This document shows, piece by piece, positions 1 through 8,999 of a stretch of 64,000 nucleotides of DNA; positions within the stretch are counted from its first letter, which is position 1, and every line of letters begins with the position of its first letter. The notes under the pieces are model-generated. The model saw only the letters and a list, made by a program, of their open reading frames with translations, ran no database searches and was not told where the DNA came from. Both the position numbers and the translations under genes were made by a program. This DNA is from an uncultured Lachnospiraceae bacterium (GTDB lineage: Bacteria > Bacillota > Clostridia > Lachnospirales > Lachnospiraceae). The stretch is taken from assembly GCA_948794795.1 (NCBI GenBank), contig CAQGLR010000012.1:1-64000 (forward strand), read 5' to 3'.

Positions 1-237
1 CTTGCTTAAGTTCGCACTTATGGGTACTTTAACCCCGCCAGTGCTTGTATCCTGTTTTAGGTTTTATAAAAGAAATGGTAATTTCTTTTATAAAACAAGG
101 ATACTATGCACTGTTGCGTGGGTTATCGTAGCGGAAGCGTACCCCTGTGTGGAATATTCTGGCTCTGGCACCGTAAACCGTCCGTCCCCTCAAAAATAGA
201 TAAATAGAAATTATTGGAATTTATGAAACGGACATGA
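1..237 (+). repeat. Structured repeat element, subtype B, left end cut by window
   Basis: This non-coding element matches the copy at 27589-27911 in reverse complement. Visible parts are the stem strand GGGTAC at 22-27, a long hairpin at 40-112 (arms GTATCCT and AGGATAC, then a second pair GTTTTATAAAAGAAA/TTTCTTTTATAAAAC), the return strand GCGTGGGT near 116-123, a small hairpin AGCGGAAGC at 130-138 and the stem return GTACCCC at 139-145. The right end AATTTATGAAACGGACATGA also matches the other copy. The first 20 bases do not match it, so the left arm is replaced or degraded. Confidence 0.8.
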
Positions 238-263
238 CAGACACAGAGGCGGCACTGGTAACA

Positions 264-677
264 TTACTGCTCTTCTTCACTATCATCGTAGCCATCATAA
301 TCTTCATCGTACTCATAGCCATCAATATCTTCGTTTTTGCCTTTTCCCTTTTTAGAATATTTATCAATAAGTTCAGGTATCATATCAAGTACCTTTGTAA
401 TTCCATCCTGGTTCTTTACATTGACAAGCTTAGACTGTCCATCTTTTATTACAAGTATTGCGCTTGGCTGCACTTTTCCTCCCATACCTCCTGCACCATT
501 CTCTTTCTTGCCAGGCTCTGAAAATGCCCCTGCAGCAACACCAAAACTTACATCAACCAGTGGCAGTATTATTGTGCCATCATCAAATTTTACTGCATCA
601 CCTACTACTGTCTTAGTAGTAAGAAAACCATCCATACCTTTAAATAAAGACTGTACTGTTGAACTAAAATCTCCCAT
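264..677 (-). CDS. gerW: GerW/YtfJ family sporulation protein
   Basis: This 137-residue protein carries the glycine-rich core of the GerW (YtfJ) family: GDAVKFDDGTIILPLVDVSF, then a GAGGMGGKV stretch and the SAILVIKDG strand. In Bacillus the family member is made in the forespore and affects germination; that role is inferred here. The N-terminus (STVQSLFKGMDGFL) is typical. The C-terminal 25 residues are an acidic Asp/Glu/Tyr tail that adds little to the fold. Its ATG overlaps the stop codon of the upstream DUF2953 gene by one base (TAATG), so the two are translationally coupled, as ytfI-ytfJ pairs usually are. An AGGAGG-like site precedes the start. The family assignment is secure, the cellular role less so. 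Confidence 0.9.
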   Translation of the reverse strand: MGDFSSTVQSLFKGMDGFLTTKTVVGDAVKFDDGTIILPLVDVSFGVAAGAFSEPGKKENGAGGMGGKVQPSAILVIKDGQSKLVNVKNQDGITKVLDMIPELIDKYSKKGKGKNEDIDGYEYDEDYDGYDDSEEEQ

Positions 678-1744
678 TACAATTCCTCCTTAATTTTCAT
701 TGCTTCTTTATAAAAATTCTTCCACTCACTGCTTAAAAGTATCTTTAATACAATAAAGAGCAGTGTAACTATACGTATATGTCCTGAAACTTCAAACCTT
801 CCACGAAGCACCTGGTTCTCAAAATCAGGTGTTATATTAAAAAATGTACCTGTCATAGCCATATATACAGCTATAGCACCAAGAGCCTGTCCAGTCAGGC
901 ACGGGTCTCCTGTTCCAAATAAAATATCACTTTTTATCTTACGTGGTTTTATCTTTTTCAATAAATGTAACACATTATCCCTTGCAACGCAAACAATACC
1001 TTTTGTAATTTCTGAAAAAATAAAGTCCTTTATCCTGCCTGCCTTTTCAAAATTCTCCTTAAAAGATTTCCTAAAACCTTTTATCTTGTCTGTTACGCTG
1101 TCTTTCCTGGTATCTTTCCAGCTTTCCCTTGTACTTTTTTCCTGGTGTGGTTTGCCATTGTGTCCTTCTTTTTCTTCTCTGCCATTGCGGGCTTTACTAC
1201 TGGAGCTATCTGTTCTATAGTCTTTCTTCTCTTCATCTGTCCTGCTGCCTCTAAAAGCCTCTGCATCCCCATCACCAGTTTCACTATTCTTAACACGCGG
1301 CTTAGAAGCTTCCATGCCATATGTTTTTTCTGTTTCTGCTTTTTCTGTTTCTTTCTTTTCTGCTTCTTTTTTTTCTCCATAGCTTTCCTCCCTGGAATCC
1401 TCTTTATACTCTGCACTCTCCAGGCTGTATCCATTATCTTTTCTGGCTTTTTTCTTTCTTTTAAAAATACCTGTTAATTTCTTATAATCTGCCCCAAATA
1501 TCTTTAATTTATAACTGCTGGCACCATCATCATATGTAAATATAACACATATAATGCCTAAAAGCCATGACACCCTGCCTTCTGCTTTAATGGCATCATA
1601 TTTTTCTGCACGCACCTTATACCTGAATGGTACAAAAAGTGTAAGCCCTGCAATTAAAAACAATAGCAGGATAATAACAAGAAGCAGGACTAGAATTACC
1701 TTTAAAATTGTTAATACAATCCCGCCTGCCAAAGCTATAGACAT
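677..1744 (-). CDS. DUF2953 domain membrane-anchored protein (YtfI-like)
   Basis: This is a 355-residue protein with one strong N-terminal membrane segment (about residues 8-38, ILKVILVLLLVIILLLFLIA), then the DUF2953 signature FVPFRYKVRAEKYDAIKAEG and RVSWLLGII. The middle, about residues 95-220, is a highly charged Lys/Glu/Ser/Asp linker of low complexity that is probably disordered and explains the extra length over typical members. The C-terminal part (FGTGDPCLTGQALGAIAVY, then DFENQVLRGRFEVSGHIRIV) is the conserved second half of the domain. Proteins of this family are almost always encoded directly before gerW, as here with a one-base overlap. Function is unknown. A role in spore formation is inferred only from the neighbour. 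Confidence 0.85.
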   Translation of the reverse strand: MSIALAGGIVLTILKVILVLLLVIILLLFLIAGLTLFVPFRYKVRAEKYDAIKAEGRVSWLLGIICVIFTYDDGASSYKLKIFGADYKKLTGIFKRKKKARKDNGYSLESAEYKEDSREESYGEKKEAEKKETEKAETEKTYGMEASKPRVKNSETGDGDAEAFRGSRTDEEKKDYRTDSSSSKARNGREEKEGHNGKPHQEKSTRESWKDTRKDSVTDKIKGFRKSFKENFEKAGRIKDFIFSEITKGIVCVARDNVLHLLKKIKPRKIKSDILFGTGDPCLTGQALGAIAVYMAMTGTFFNITPDFENQVLRGRFEVSGHIRIVTLLFIVLKILLSSEWKNFYKEAMKIKEEL

Positions 1745-1762
1745 ATCCTGCCTCCTTTCAAG

Positions 1763-2080
1763 TTATGCAAAAAACTTTTTAACAAGCCCCAGTGATATAT
1801 CACCATATTCCTTGTAAACATCCTGCACTATTTCCGCTACAAGGTATTCTGCACTTTCCATGCAGTATGCCATTCCTATTACTTCAATTCCAGAAACTGC
1901 CCTATACTTAAGCCATAATTCACCTGAAGAATAAATATCCATAATATTAGCATTATTGGCAGGAAATGTAATGTAATAACAATGCCTGTAAAGCTTGTTC
2001 CTGCCAGCAAGCCTGCGGTATTTTGAAGGCCTTTTCATTACCTTTTCATCCATATACATCTTCTTGTTCCAGATAAACAT
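1763..2080 (-). CDS. Hypothetical protein
   Basis: A 105-residue soluble protein that I do not recognise. It starts at ATG 2080 behind a GGGAAAGGG ribosome binding site and lies 18 bases before the DUF2953 start, in the same direction, so it is probably part of the gerW operon. It begins with a basic stretch (MKRPSKYRRLAGRNKLYRH) and then reads as alternating strands and helices, including FPANNANIMDIYSSGELWLK and a C-terminal helix YLVAEIVQDVYKEYG. No signal peptide, membrane segment or metal-binding motif is visible. Conservation next to gerW in relatives would be the best clue to its function. Confidence 0.65.
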   Translation of the reverse strand: MFIWNKKMYMDEKVMKRPSKYRRLAGRNKLYRHCYYITFPANNANIMDIYSSGELWLKYRAVSGIEVIGMAYCMESAEYLVAEIVQDVYKEYGDISLGLVKKFFA

Positions 2081-2099
2081 ATACGCCCTTTCCCGTTTA

Positions 2100-3557
2100 C
2101 TAACCTATTTCTTCCATAATAATTTCCTTTGCAGCAAACTTTTCAGCTTCATCTTTACACTGTGTAAATGATGCTTCTATATAATCTGTTACTTCCTGTA
2201 CATTATTAAAAAATACAGGAAGCTTTCCAAGCGTATTTGCCATTACTGCCCTTTTAAACTGTTTGCTTCTGCCTTTAAACAGTTCTTTAAGCTCTTTAAC
2301 CAGCTTGCCAGCAGTCTCATCTGCCATAGCAGCTGTAACCTCTGTATCATTTTCCTTTTCATCAATATCCGCAAACATACTGCTTGAATTAAGCAGTGAC
2401 ATACGCTTTAATATAGCAAATTCCTCTGCAAGCCCAAGCCTTCCAATATCTTCCCCATGTGCATTTTCTGCTTCATCAAGAAAAGCTTCTGCCGTTTCAA
2501 GAATACCACTTATATTTTCCTGTTGTCCCTCTACTTCATCAAAAAAGCCTGAAAGCCAGTCAAGTTTTTCCTTATTAGTGCCTAATGGTTCATCCCCTGC
2601 AAGTTTCCATACACTGCTTTCCTCTTTCATAAATAATGAATTTACGCCTTTGATAACATTGTATGCTGCTTCCATAGCAGCACTACTGCTGTTTTCTTCC
2701 CCGTCTTTATAACATTCTGTTATTATTACAATATAAAGTGCATTGACAAGCCCTTCCATAAGCATATACATATCTGTAAAACCAGCAATCCTTGATATAT
2801 TAGAACTTATCTTTACACTATAATCCCTGTATACATCTTCTCCTATATCATCAGGCTTAAGCCCGTCCAGTTCATTAAGGACCTGCTTAAACTCTGTAAA
2901 ATATACATCCATATTATCATCTTTGTAAAGCATTGCACTTGTACGGAACATATATTCAAACCCCTCAAGTGAACTTGCCCCGCTGCCCTTATAAAGAGAT
3001 ACACTTTCATGTATAATATCAAAATATTTACTGCTTAACATCCTCATAGGCAGCTGTTCTATCATAAAACGTATATTTTCATTAACAACAGTATTATCTT
3101 CGGAAGCAAATACATAACTAATTACTTTCTGTATAAATTCATTATCATCTGGCATTTCACCCATTTCATCAAAACGGTACTGTATCCTGTTAAATATATA
3201 TTCATATATAATAAAACAGTCAAGGTATGCTGCTAACACCTGTACCTGGTCCTTAACCTCTTCCCTTAGTACAAGCAGCCTGCCTGCCATATCCTTACAT
3301 TCACTGTCTCCAGGATTTTCCTCAAAAAACTCCCTTATAATACCATTTAAAACTGCTAGTGTATCATTTGCAGAACTGGCAGCTGATGTCAGCTCTTCTG
3401 ATACAGTTTCATAGAACATAAAATATTCAAGCGCCAGCCTGTAACATGCATAGCTTTTATTATAATGCATGCTTCCTTTTACATACTTAGGAAGAAATTC
3501 ATCTACATTGTGGTTCCTGTTTATTTCCCTTATACATTTCTTTATTGATATATCCAT
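2100..3557 (-). CDS. Hypothetical helical protein
   Basis: A 485-residue acidic and apparently all-helical soluble protein. I do not recognise its family. No transmembrane segment, signal peptide, nucleotide-binding motif or catalytic motif is visible. It is rich in Glu, Asp and Ala helices, for example the C-terminal KLVKELKELFKGRSKQFKRA followed by a helix ending in EEIG. It lies between the large glycosyltransferase (27 bases upstream) and the small unknown gene (19 bases downstream) on the same strand, so these are probably co-transcribed. Its length and helical character suit a scaffold or regulatory partner, but that is only an impression. Confidence 0.7.
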   Translation of the reverse strand: MDISIKKCIREINRNHNVDEFLPKYVKGSMHYNKSYACYRLALEYFMFYETVSEELTSAASSANDTLAVLNGIIREFFEENPGDSECKDMAGRLLVLREEVKDQVQVLAAYLDCFIIYEYIFNRIQYRFDEMGEMPDDNEFIQKVISYVFASEDNTVVNENIRFMIEQLPMRMLSSKYFDIIHESVSLYKGSGASSLEGFEYMFRTSAMLYKDDNMDVYFTEFKQVLNELDGLKPDDIGEDVYRDYSVKISSNISRIAGFTDMYMLMEGLVNALYIVIITECYKDGEENSSSAAMEAAYNVIKGVNSLFMKEESSVWKLAGDEPLGTNKEKLDWLSGFFDEVEGQQENISGILETAEAFLDEAENAHGEDIGRLGLAEEFAILKRMSLLNSSSMFADIDEKENDTEVTAAMADETAGKLVKELKELFKGRSKQFKRAVMANTLGKLPVFFNNVQEVTDYIEASFTQCKDEAEKFAAKEIIMEEIG

Positions 3558-3584
3558 AAAATCTTTTTATCCTTTCCATTTATA

Positions 3585-6500
3585 TTAAGTCTTCAGAAGC
3601 ACCCAGCTGTCAAGCCATTTAAGCCACCTTACTGCAAAGTCCGGGCTTATCCCCTTGCCTGCAAGCACTGGGTAAAATAGTATAAAAAGCCCTATTGCAC
3701 ATGCTGTATATACATATGCTGCTATTTTTAATGAAGGATGTTTCTGCACAATCCTGTGTATACTATACCCAAGCATTATTGTAATAAATGGCACACTTGG
3801 GAAATAGTGGTATATAAACACAGTCCTTGTTACAAAAAACCATGGGACATACTGTGAAAGATATCCAACTGATAAGAAAGCTGCATTCCTGTCCCTTTCC
3901 TTGTATATAAGATAAAGCATATATATAAATGCAGGTATGCCCGCCCACCATACAAGCGGGTTGCCAAATGCACTGATACCCTCCCTCAAAGTATCAGAAA
4001 CTCCCCCGTCATAATACCACATAGGTTTATACATAATTGGCCACTGGTACCACTTTGATGAAAAATAGTGGTCATCCGTAAGCTGTGTATGGTAGTTAAA
4101 CATTGTCTGCTGTGCATTAAGCATCCTTTCAATTAACCCTCTGTCTGTACCATCACTAAATGGTATATATGATAATGTATATATTACCACAGGTATTACA
4201 ACAAAGAAAATACAGCAGAAACCTATTGTTTTAAAAAACTTTTTATAAAAGCTGTTTATAATATCCCTGTGTTCTATACCTTCTGTAACTCCTTTTGGAT
4301 AGTTGTTTGCATAAATATATTCCCTGAACCTCTGTGCCATCTGTGCAAAAAATATTATACAAAGGCCTGCTGATGAATATATGCCTGTCCATTTGCTTGC
4401 CCATCCAAAGCCCATAGCTATGCCACAAAGCCCAAGCGGGATAAATGTCTTTTTAAGGTCTGTATCATAAAAACTGTATTTTGTATAACAATACATAAAA
4501 TAATATGAAAGTATTATAAACAAGGTAACAAATACATCAATAGTAGCTATACGTGTCTGGACAAAATGCATAAAATCAAATGCGAATAAAAGAGTAGTTA
4601 CTACTGATATCCAGGTTTCCTTGAAAAATTTCTTGGAGAAATTATATATCACTGGCAGCATAAGCACACCAAATAATGTTCCTGCAAACCTCCAGCCAAA
4701 TGGGTTCATGCCAAATATTAGTACACCACATGCTATAAATATCTTGCCAAGCGGAGGATGTGTATTTTCATAACAGTACAGGTGGTGTATCATTTCATAT
4801 GCAGTCCTTGCATGGTAAATCTCGTCAAAATACGTACTGTTCAGATTACTTTTCCTTCCGTCAAACATATCCTGCTCATCAAAAAGTGCCGCATAATCTT
4901 TACTATTGGCAGGCATAAGCAGGTTGCCGCCATCATCAAGCAGTACAAGCTCATGTATACTGTCTTCTGTATTATCTGCTGCTGGTGAAATCTTTATATA
5001 CCTTGCTACTATGCCAAGCTCTGTCTGGTTCCATGCAAAAACTGAACCACCACTCCACTCTGAACCTTCACCACGCAGGGTTGTCCAGTCATTTCCATTG
5101 CCAGAATATTGTATATAATATTTTGGCTCTTCCCTGTACCCAAGGAAATCCCATATTTCTAATACAGGCTTTTCCTCACCAAGGTCAAGCAGTATTTCAC
5201 CCTCTTTTGCAGCAGAATAAGAAGTTTCTGGCGCACTCATATTGCCAAGCCTCATAAATGCAACAACAGCATATATTACCACTATTACAGACATTGCTAT
5301 ATAATCAAGCTTTGTCATCTTTACAAGTACAGAAGATGCCCTTACAGGGTTGCGTGGCGTTTTCATACTGTTACTATTCTTATTCAAATCTGCCTCCCTG
5401 GCAATCTCTGCCTGTTCACTTTCCTGTGGGATATTATTCCAGAAAAGCTTTCCTGTTACATAAAACATATATACTGCTACAACAAGCATACCTGCTGAAA
5501 TAAGCAAGGCAGCTGGCTCAAGCCTGTCAAAGTCATTTACATCATAGAAAAACAACACATGTGCTATATTGTAAAATGCTGCTGCGGACAATATAATATA
5601 CAATATATATATTTCTTTACGCTGTCTTACGCCATAACAAAGCACAAGCAGAAGCATTGCAGGAAAAATATATCTCTCATGCATACGCACTGAAAACATA
5701 AATACACATGTAACTATAAACGCACCAATAAAATAATATTTTGAACGGCAGTCTTTACATCTCAGGCTTATAACTAAAGATACTATTACTGTAACAACAA
5801 TAGCAGCCATACCCCATGTATGGTAAGTAAGGCCCATAATATAGCCGTCCTGCCCTGTCCAGTTTAACCCTAGGAGTGTCCATATATTATATGCATTAAC
5901 AGAAGCATACTCATATGAGCCAAGAGTGTCTGTATATTGTGCAAATGCATCATTAAAACCATAAGGAAGCATAAGTACAGCTATTAAAAGTATAGCTGCC
6001 AGTCCAAGCCCAAGGTTTTTAAAAAATTTATTCCAGTTAAAATTTTCTAAAAATACCTGGTCAATTATCCCACAAATAAGCACAGGTGTAAATATAAGTG
6101 TCTGTGGTTTTATAAGTATACCTATAGCAAATACAAAATAAGATGGTATAAGCTTCCTTTCAGTTACAAGGTAACATACCAGTGCTACAAAAAATGTAAA
6201 AACTGCATCTGTCTGTCCCCATACTGCACTGTCAAGTATAACAGCAGGGCAGAAAAGATATACTGCTGAAATAACTGCTGCACCAATTTCCTTTGTATGC
6301 TTTGATGCAACCCGGTATATAAGCCAGCCAGCACCCATATCAGCAATTATTGCAGGAAGTTTGACAAGCAGCCTTGTTGCAGCAGAATCATATGCCATGC
6401 CAAATAATGAACGTATTGCACCTATTACATATAAAATATACATATATCCTGGAGGATAATCTGTAAAACTCTCTGATTTATAAAATCCAGAAAAACCACC

Positions 6501-6770
6501 ATTAAACACCATGTCACTCCATGATATAAAGCAGTTCATATCTGTTTCATACCCTTTGTACATTGCTGCGGCAATAAACCTTGTAAGAAGCGCAGCAGCA
6601 AATATTACAAGGAACAGCATAAGACCTGAATGCTTATCCCTTTCTTCAGCAGCCACAGACCTTCCATTTTTATTACCTGTATAAAAATCCTTGTAACAGC
6701 CACACAATGGCCTGTAACATGCATACATACATAAAATGCCTGAAATAGCAATAAAACTTACAGTGTACAT
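3585..6770 (-). CDS. Two-module GT-C mannosyltransferase-like membrane protein (PMT/GT39 C-terminal half)
   Basis: This giant polytopic membrane protein is about 1061 residues from ATG 6770, chosen because GGAG lies nine bases upstream; an in-frame TTG at 6785 is the alternative. The N-terminal half (about 1-470) has many membrane segments and a GT-C signature, YETDMNCFISWSDMVFNGG with TDYPPGYMYILY. A soluble module of about 130 residues follows (about 500-640) and looks like a discoidin (F5/8 type C) domain: YYIQYSGNGNDWTTLRGEGS, then ARYIKISPA. The C-terminal half carries the protein O-mannosyltransferase signature FDEIYHARTAYEMIH and ENTHPPLGK. Such enzymes move sugar from a lipid carrier to an acceptor outside the membrane. 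Acceptor and donor cannot be read from sequence. The fusion of two GT-C units around a lectin-like domain is unusual. Confidence 0.8.
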   Translation of the reverse strand: MYTVSFIAISGILCMYACYRPLCGCYKDFYTGNKNGRSVAAEERDKHSGLMLFLVIFAAALLTRFIAAAMYKGYETDMNCFISWSDMVFNGGFSGFYKSESFTDYPPGYMYILYVIGAIRSLFGMAYDSAATRLLVKLPAIIADMGAGWLIYRVASKHTKEIGAAVISAVYLFCPAVILDSAVWGQTDAVFTFFVALVCYLVTERKLIPSYFVFAIGILIKPQTLIFTPVLICGIIDQVFLENFNWNKFFKNLGLGLAAILLIAVLMLPYGFNDAFAQYTDTLGSYEYASVNAYNIWTLLGLNWTGQDGYIMGLTYHTWGMAAIVVTVIVSLVISLRCKDCRSKYYFIGAFIVTCVFMFSVRMHERYIFPAMLLLVLCYGVRQRKEIYILYIILSAAAFYNIAHVLFFYDVNDFDRLEPAALLISAGMLVVAVYMFYVTGKLFWNNIPQESEQAEIAREADLNKNSNSMKTPRNPVRASSVLVKMTKLDYIAMSVIVVIYAVVAFMRLGNMSAPETSYSAAKEGEILLDLGEEKPVLEIWDFLGYREEPKYYIQYSGNGNDWTTLRGEGSEWSGGSVFAWNQTELGIVARYIKISPAADNTEDSIHELVLLDDGGNLLMPANSKDYAALFDEQDMFDGRKSNLNSTYFDEIYHARTAYEMIHHLYCYENTHPPLGKIFIACGVLIFGMNPFGWRFAGTLFGVLMLPVIYNFSKKFFKETWISVVTTLLFAFDFMHFVQTRIATIDVFVTLFIILSYYFMYCYTKYSFYDTDLKKTFIPLGLCGIAMGFGWASKWTGIYSSAGLCIIFFAQMAQRFREYIYANNYPKGVTEGIEHRDIINSFYKKFFKTIGFCCIFFVVIPVVIYTLSYIPFSDGTDRGLIERMLNAQQTMFNYHTQLTDDHYFSSKWYQWPIMYKPMWYYDGGVSDTLREGISAFGNPLVWWAGIPAFIYMLYLIYKERDRNAAFLSVGYLSQYVPWFFVTRTVFIYHYFPSVPFITIMLGYSIHRIVQKHPSLKIAAYVYTACAIGLFILFYPVLAGKGISPDFAVRWLKWLDSWVLLKT

Positions 6771-6788
6771 ACTTCTATTCTCCAATTC

Positions 6789-7700
6789 TTACATAAACTT
6801 TTTAACATGCTGGTGTGTAAAAAGATGGTCTGAACAATATTCAAAATTACCTTCACATTTAGAACAGAACCTGAAATCAAGGTTCTCATTGTCAAACTCA
6901 GTCCTTCCGCACACAGCACAGCGGTGTCTTGGCATACCTGTATTCTGCTGTGTCTGCCGCTTAAAGTTTCTCCTTCTGTGTATATCCTTTGGTGATATTC
7001 TCTTATAATTGCGCGTTGCAAAGAAAAATACCAGGAAATTAGCAAGTGCAACAATTATTGCAACAGCACTGCTTATATAAACCGCTGCATTGGCATAACC
7101 TAATGGCCCAAGTGCTATATATTTTAATCCATGGTACGTATAACTTATAACCTGGTATATAAGCAAAGCACCATCAAGCACAGCAAGCCACTTTACTTTT
7201 ACTGGTATTACAAAATAAAGTAAAAACTGCATGTCCCCGTTAATTACTGCAAATGCAAAGAACATAGACCAGTATATATACTGGAAACCAGAATAGTACA
7301 CTTCCAGGTGCAGTGGTGACAGGTAAAGAATAAGTGCTGCCATTATATTTAATATATATCCAAAGAAAAAGTACAAGTTAAACCTGAAAGTACCCCATGC
7401 CTGCTCAAGTGACCTGCCAAACAGAAAGAACAGATGCACCTGTATTGCAAAAAACAATATACTTACAAGCATGCCCATGCCACGTGAAAAACCATAGGGT
7501 TCAATAAGGAAAGTAAAAAGCCTCCATACCTGTCCATGAAATATTGCCCTCATATCAAGGCACAGATATGAATAATAAATATCCGGGTTTAACATTCCAA
7601 TAGCCGCACCTGCACAATAAAGCACAATTACATACTTTATTAAATCAGGTATTGCATACTTGCCAAACTTTCTCTCAAGTTTATTTAAAAAATTGTCCAT
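6789..7700 (-). CDS. Rhomboid/Derlin-fold membrane protein with C-terminal zinc-binding motif
   Basis: This is about 303 residues from ATG 7700, favoured because TGGAGA precedes it; an ATG at 7712 is possible. It has about six membrane segments and the rhomboid-fold pattern of a loop with VWRLFTFLIEPYG and a following LFFLFGRSLEQAWGTFRFNL, as in Derlin-like proteins. I see no GxSG serine motif and no matching catalytic histidine pair, so it is probably a non-proteolytic relative. The tail after the last membrane segment has CAVCGRTEF, then FCSKCEG and CSDHLFTHQH, which looks like a zinc ribbon. The next gene on the strand, the large glycosyltransferase, follows within 20 bases, so the two are probably in one operon. 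A role in membrane protein quality control is a guess. Confidence 0.7.
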   Translation of the reverse strand: MDNFLNKLERKFGKYAIPDLIKYVIVLYCAGAAIGMLNPDIYYSYLCLDMRAIFHGQVWRLFTFLIEPYGFSRGMGMLVSILFFAIQVHLFFLFGRSLEQAWGTFRFNLYFFFGYILNIMAALILYLSPLHLEVYYSGFQYIYWSMFFAFAVINGDMQFLLYFVIPVKVKWLAVLDGALLIYQVISYTYHGLKYIALGPLGYANAAVYISSAVAIIVALANFLVFFFATRNYKRISPKDIHRRRNFKRQTQQNTGMPRHRCAVCGRTEFDNENLDFRFCSKCEGNFEYCSDHLFTHQHVKKFM

Positions 7701-7782
7701 AAAAATCTCCATTCCTGCGCAAAACCTGCTATACCGCCATAATGCGCATACACAAATCTATGTATGTTTATCTTATTATAAC

Positions 7783-7808
7783 AGCATACTGGCAAATAAC
7801 CAGTATGC
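7783..7808 (-). terminator. Hairpin after the LysM gene
   Basis: CATACTGG and CCAGTATG form an eight-pair stem with an eight-base loop, 37 bases beyond the LysM gene stop. The following sequence on that strand is T-rich but has no clean T run, so termination may be partial. Confidence 0.5.
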
Positions 7809-7844
7809 CATTAATTATAGTAATAGCTATAGCCTTTGTCAAAC

Positions 7845-8648
7845 TTAATCTACATCATTTTCCAAAATAAAATATGCAACACCAGGAAGCATATACATCC
7901 TGTCAGCCCTGTTCTTATCCCAGAACATCTCTTTGCTGCAAGCAGAGCGGTCATATATATCCTGCAAAGTATCCCCTGCCTGTGCAACGTATTTTATCCA
8001 GCAGTTATCCTGGTTCTCTGTATCCTCCCTGTTTCTCCCCATCATATTATTACTATTTTCCATACTATTCCCATAACCATACATACCTCTTCCCATACGC
8101 ATATTCATGCCACCTTCTGGCATTTCTCTTCCCATATCCATTCCTGTATCCTCTGGCATACTTCTTCCCGTGTCCATATCCATACCTGCATCTTCCGGCA
8201 TACTTCTTCCCGTGTCCATATCCATGCCTGCATCTTCTGGCATACTTCTTCCCATACGCATATCCATACCCGCATCTTCTGGCATACTTCTTCCCATACG
8301 CATATCCATACCCGCATCTTCTGGCATACTTCTTCCCATGTCCATATCCATGCCCGCATCTTCTGGCATATTTTCTTCCATATCCATTCCTGTATCCTCA
8401 TCCTGTCCGCCAGCACGTGGCATAACTGCCATCCCGCCGCAAACCATCCCTTGACAACTGCCATTCCCCTGTCCTTGTCTTTTAACAGGTACACATATTG
8501 TATCACCTATTTTAAGATTATAGACATCAATATATGGATTGGCGCGTAATAATATAGCAAGAGGCACTTTATACTGCCTGCTTAGACTGTAAAGGGTTTC
8601 CCCCTGCTTTATCGCATGTGTAACACCATCACAATACTCATAATTCAT
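7845..8648 (-). CDS. LysM domain protein with 14-residue Met/Asp/Gly repeats (spore coat-like)
   Basis: A 267-residue protein with a classic N-terminal LysM domain (about residues 10-55: HAIKQGETLYSLSRQYKVPL, then LKIGDTICVPV). The middle, about residues 85-190, holds six or so near-perfect repeats of the type GRSMPEDAGMDMDM. A second, weaker LysM-like segment is at the C-terminus (VAQAGDTLQDIYDRS). There is no signal peptide. The layout resembles SafA-type spore coat morphogenetic proteins, which carry LysM plus a Met/Pro-rich region and bind cortex peptidoglycan, but the repeat here is distinctive. The start at 8648 follows ATGAGGTAAAATT. Whether it is a coat protein is inference from architecture and the nearby gerW. 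Confidence 0.75.
   Translation of the reverse strand: MNYEYCDGVTHAIKQGETLYSLSRQYKVPLAILLRANPYIDVYNLKIGDTICVPVKRQGQGNGSCQGMVCGGMAVMPRAGGQDEDTGMDMEENMPEDAGMDMDMGRSMPEDAGMDMRMGRSMPEDAGMDMRMGRSMPEDAGMDMDTGRSMPEDAGMDMDTGRSMPEDTGMDMGREMPEGGMNMRMGRGMYGYGNSMENSNNMMGRNREDTENQDNCWIKYVAQAGDTLQDIYDRSACSKEMFWDKNRADRMYMLPGVAYFILENDVD
8155..8385 (-). repeat. 42-bp in-frame tandem repeats in the LysM gene
   Basis: About five to six direct copies of a 42-base unit encode GRSMPEDAGMDM(R/D)(M/T). Some neighbouring copies are almost identical at the DNA level (the units around 8240-8340), which suggests recent copy-number change by slippage or recombination. Confidence 0.85.
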
Positions 8649-8805
8649 AATTTTACCTCATTTCATTATATATAGTATAAATAACAGGAAAAACCAAAGC
8701 GCATTTACTAAAAGTATCCCTGCAAATAGTGCTTTTTACAATATATTCAAATAAGACAAAATAGTGCATTTACATATTTTATGTTTTGTATATATGGATA
8801 TGTAC

Positions 8806-8999
8806 GGTTTCATTGTTATGCCATCCATTTTCCACCCGTGGGTACGCTCCCGCTGCGACGGAAAACGCAGTGGTACATAAAATCTTTATGTTAAAAAGAA
8901 ACCAAAGTTTCTTTTTAACATTGAAAACAAGATTTAAGTACCAGCGTTTCCGTAAGCACCCACGTTATGGAATAATGGATGGCATAACAATGGAAACCT
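8806..8999 (-). repeat. Structured repeat element, subtype C
   Basis: This non-coding element has arms GGTTTCATTGTTATGCCATC and its near-exact inverse at 8978-8999. Read on the minus strand it has stem strand GTGGGTGC, then GGAAACGC, a long hairpin (GGTAC, AATCTT, GTTAAAAAGAAAC and their complements), GCGTTTTCC, a small GGGA-loop hairpin and GTACCCAC. This is the same fold order as subtypes A and B, although the terminal arms share no sequence with them. An open frame runs through it but lacks a plausible start and is not a gene. Confidence 0.8.

Noticed and set aside
2..199. Open frame of 65 codons at the window start
   Set aside because: It lies wholly inside a structured repeat copy and follows the hairpin sequence; no start signal is visible.
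8155..8385. Possible CRISPR array, because of regular short repeats
   Set aside because: The 42-base units are directly adjacent without unique spacers and keep the reading frame of the LysM protein.
7836..8549. Long plus-strand frame of 237 codons rich in His/Ile/Ser
   Set aside because: It is the antisense shadow of the 42-bp repeats in the LysM gene, whose own frame has a LysM domain and a ribosome binding site.
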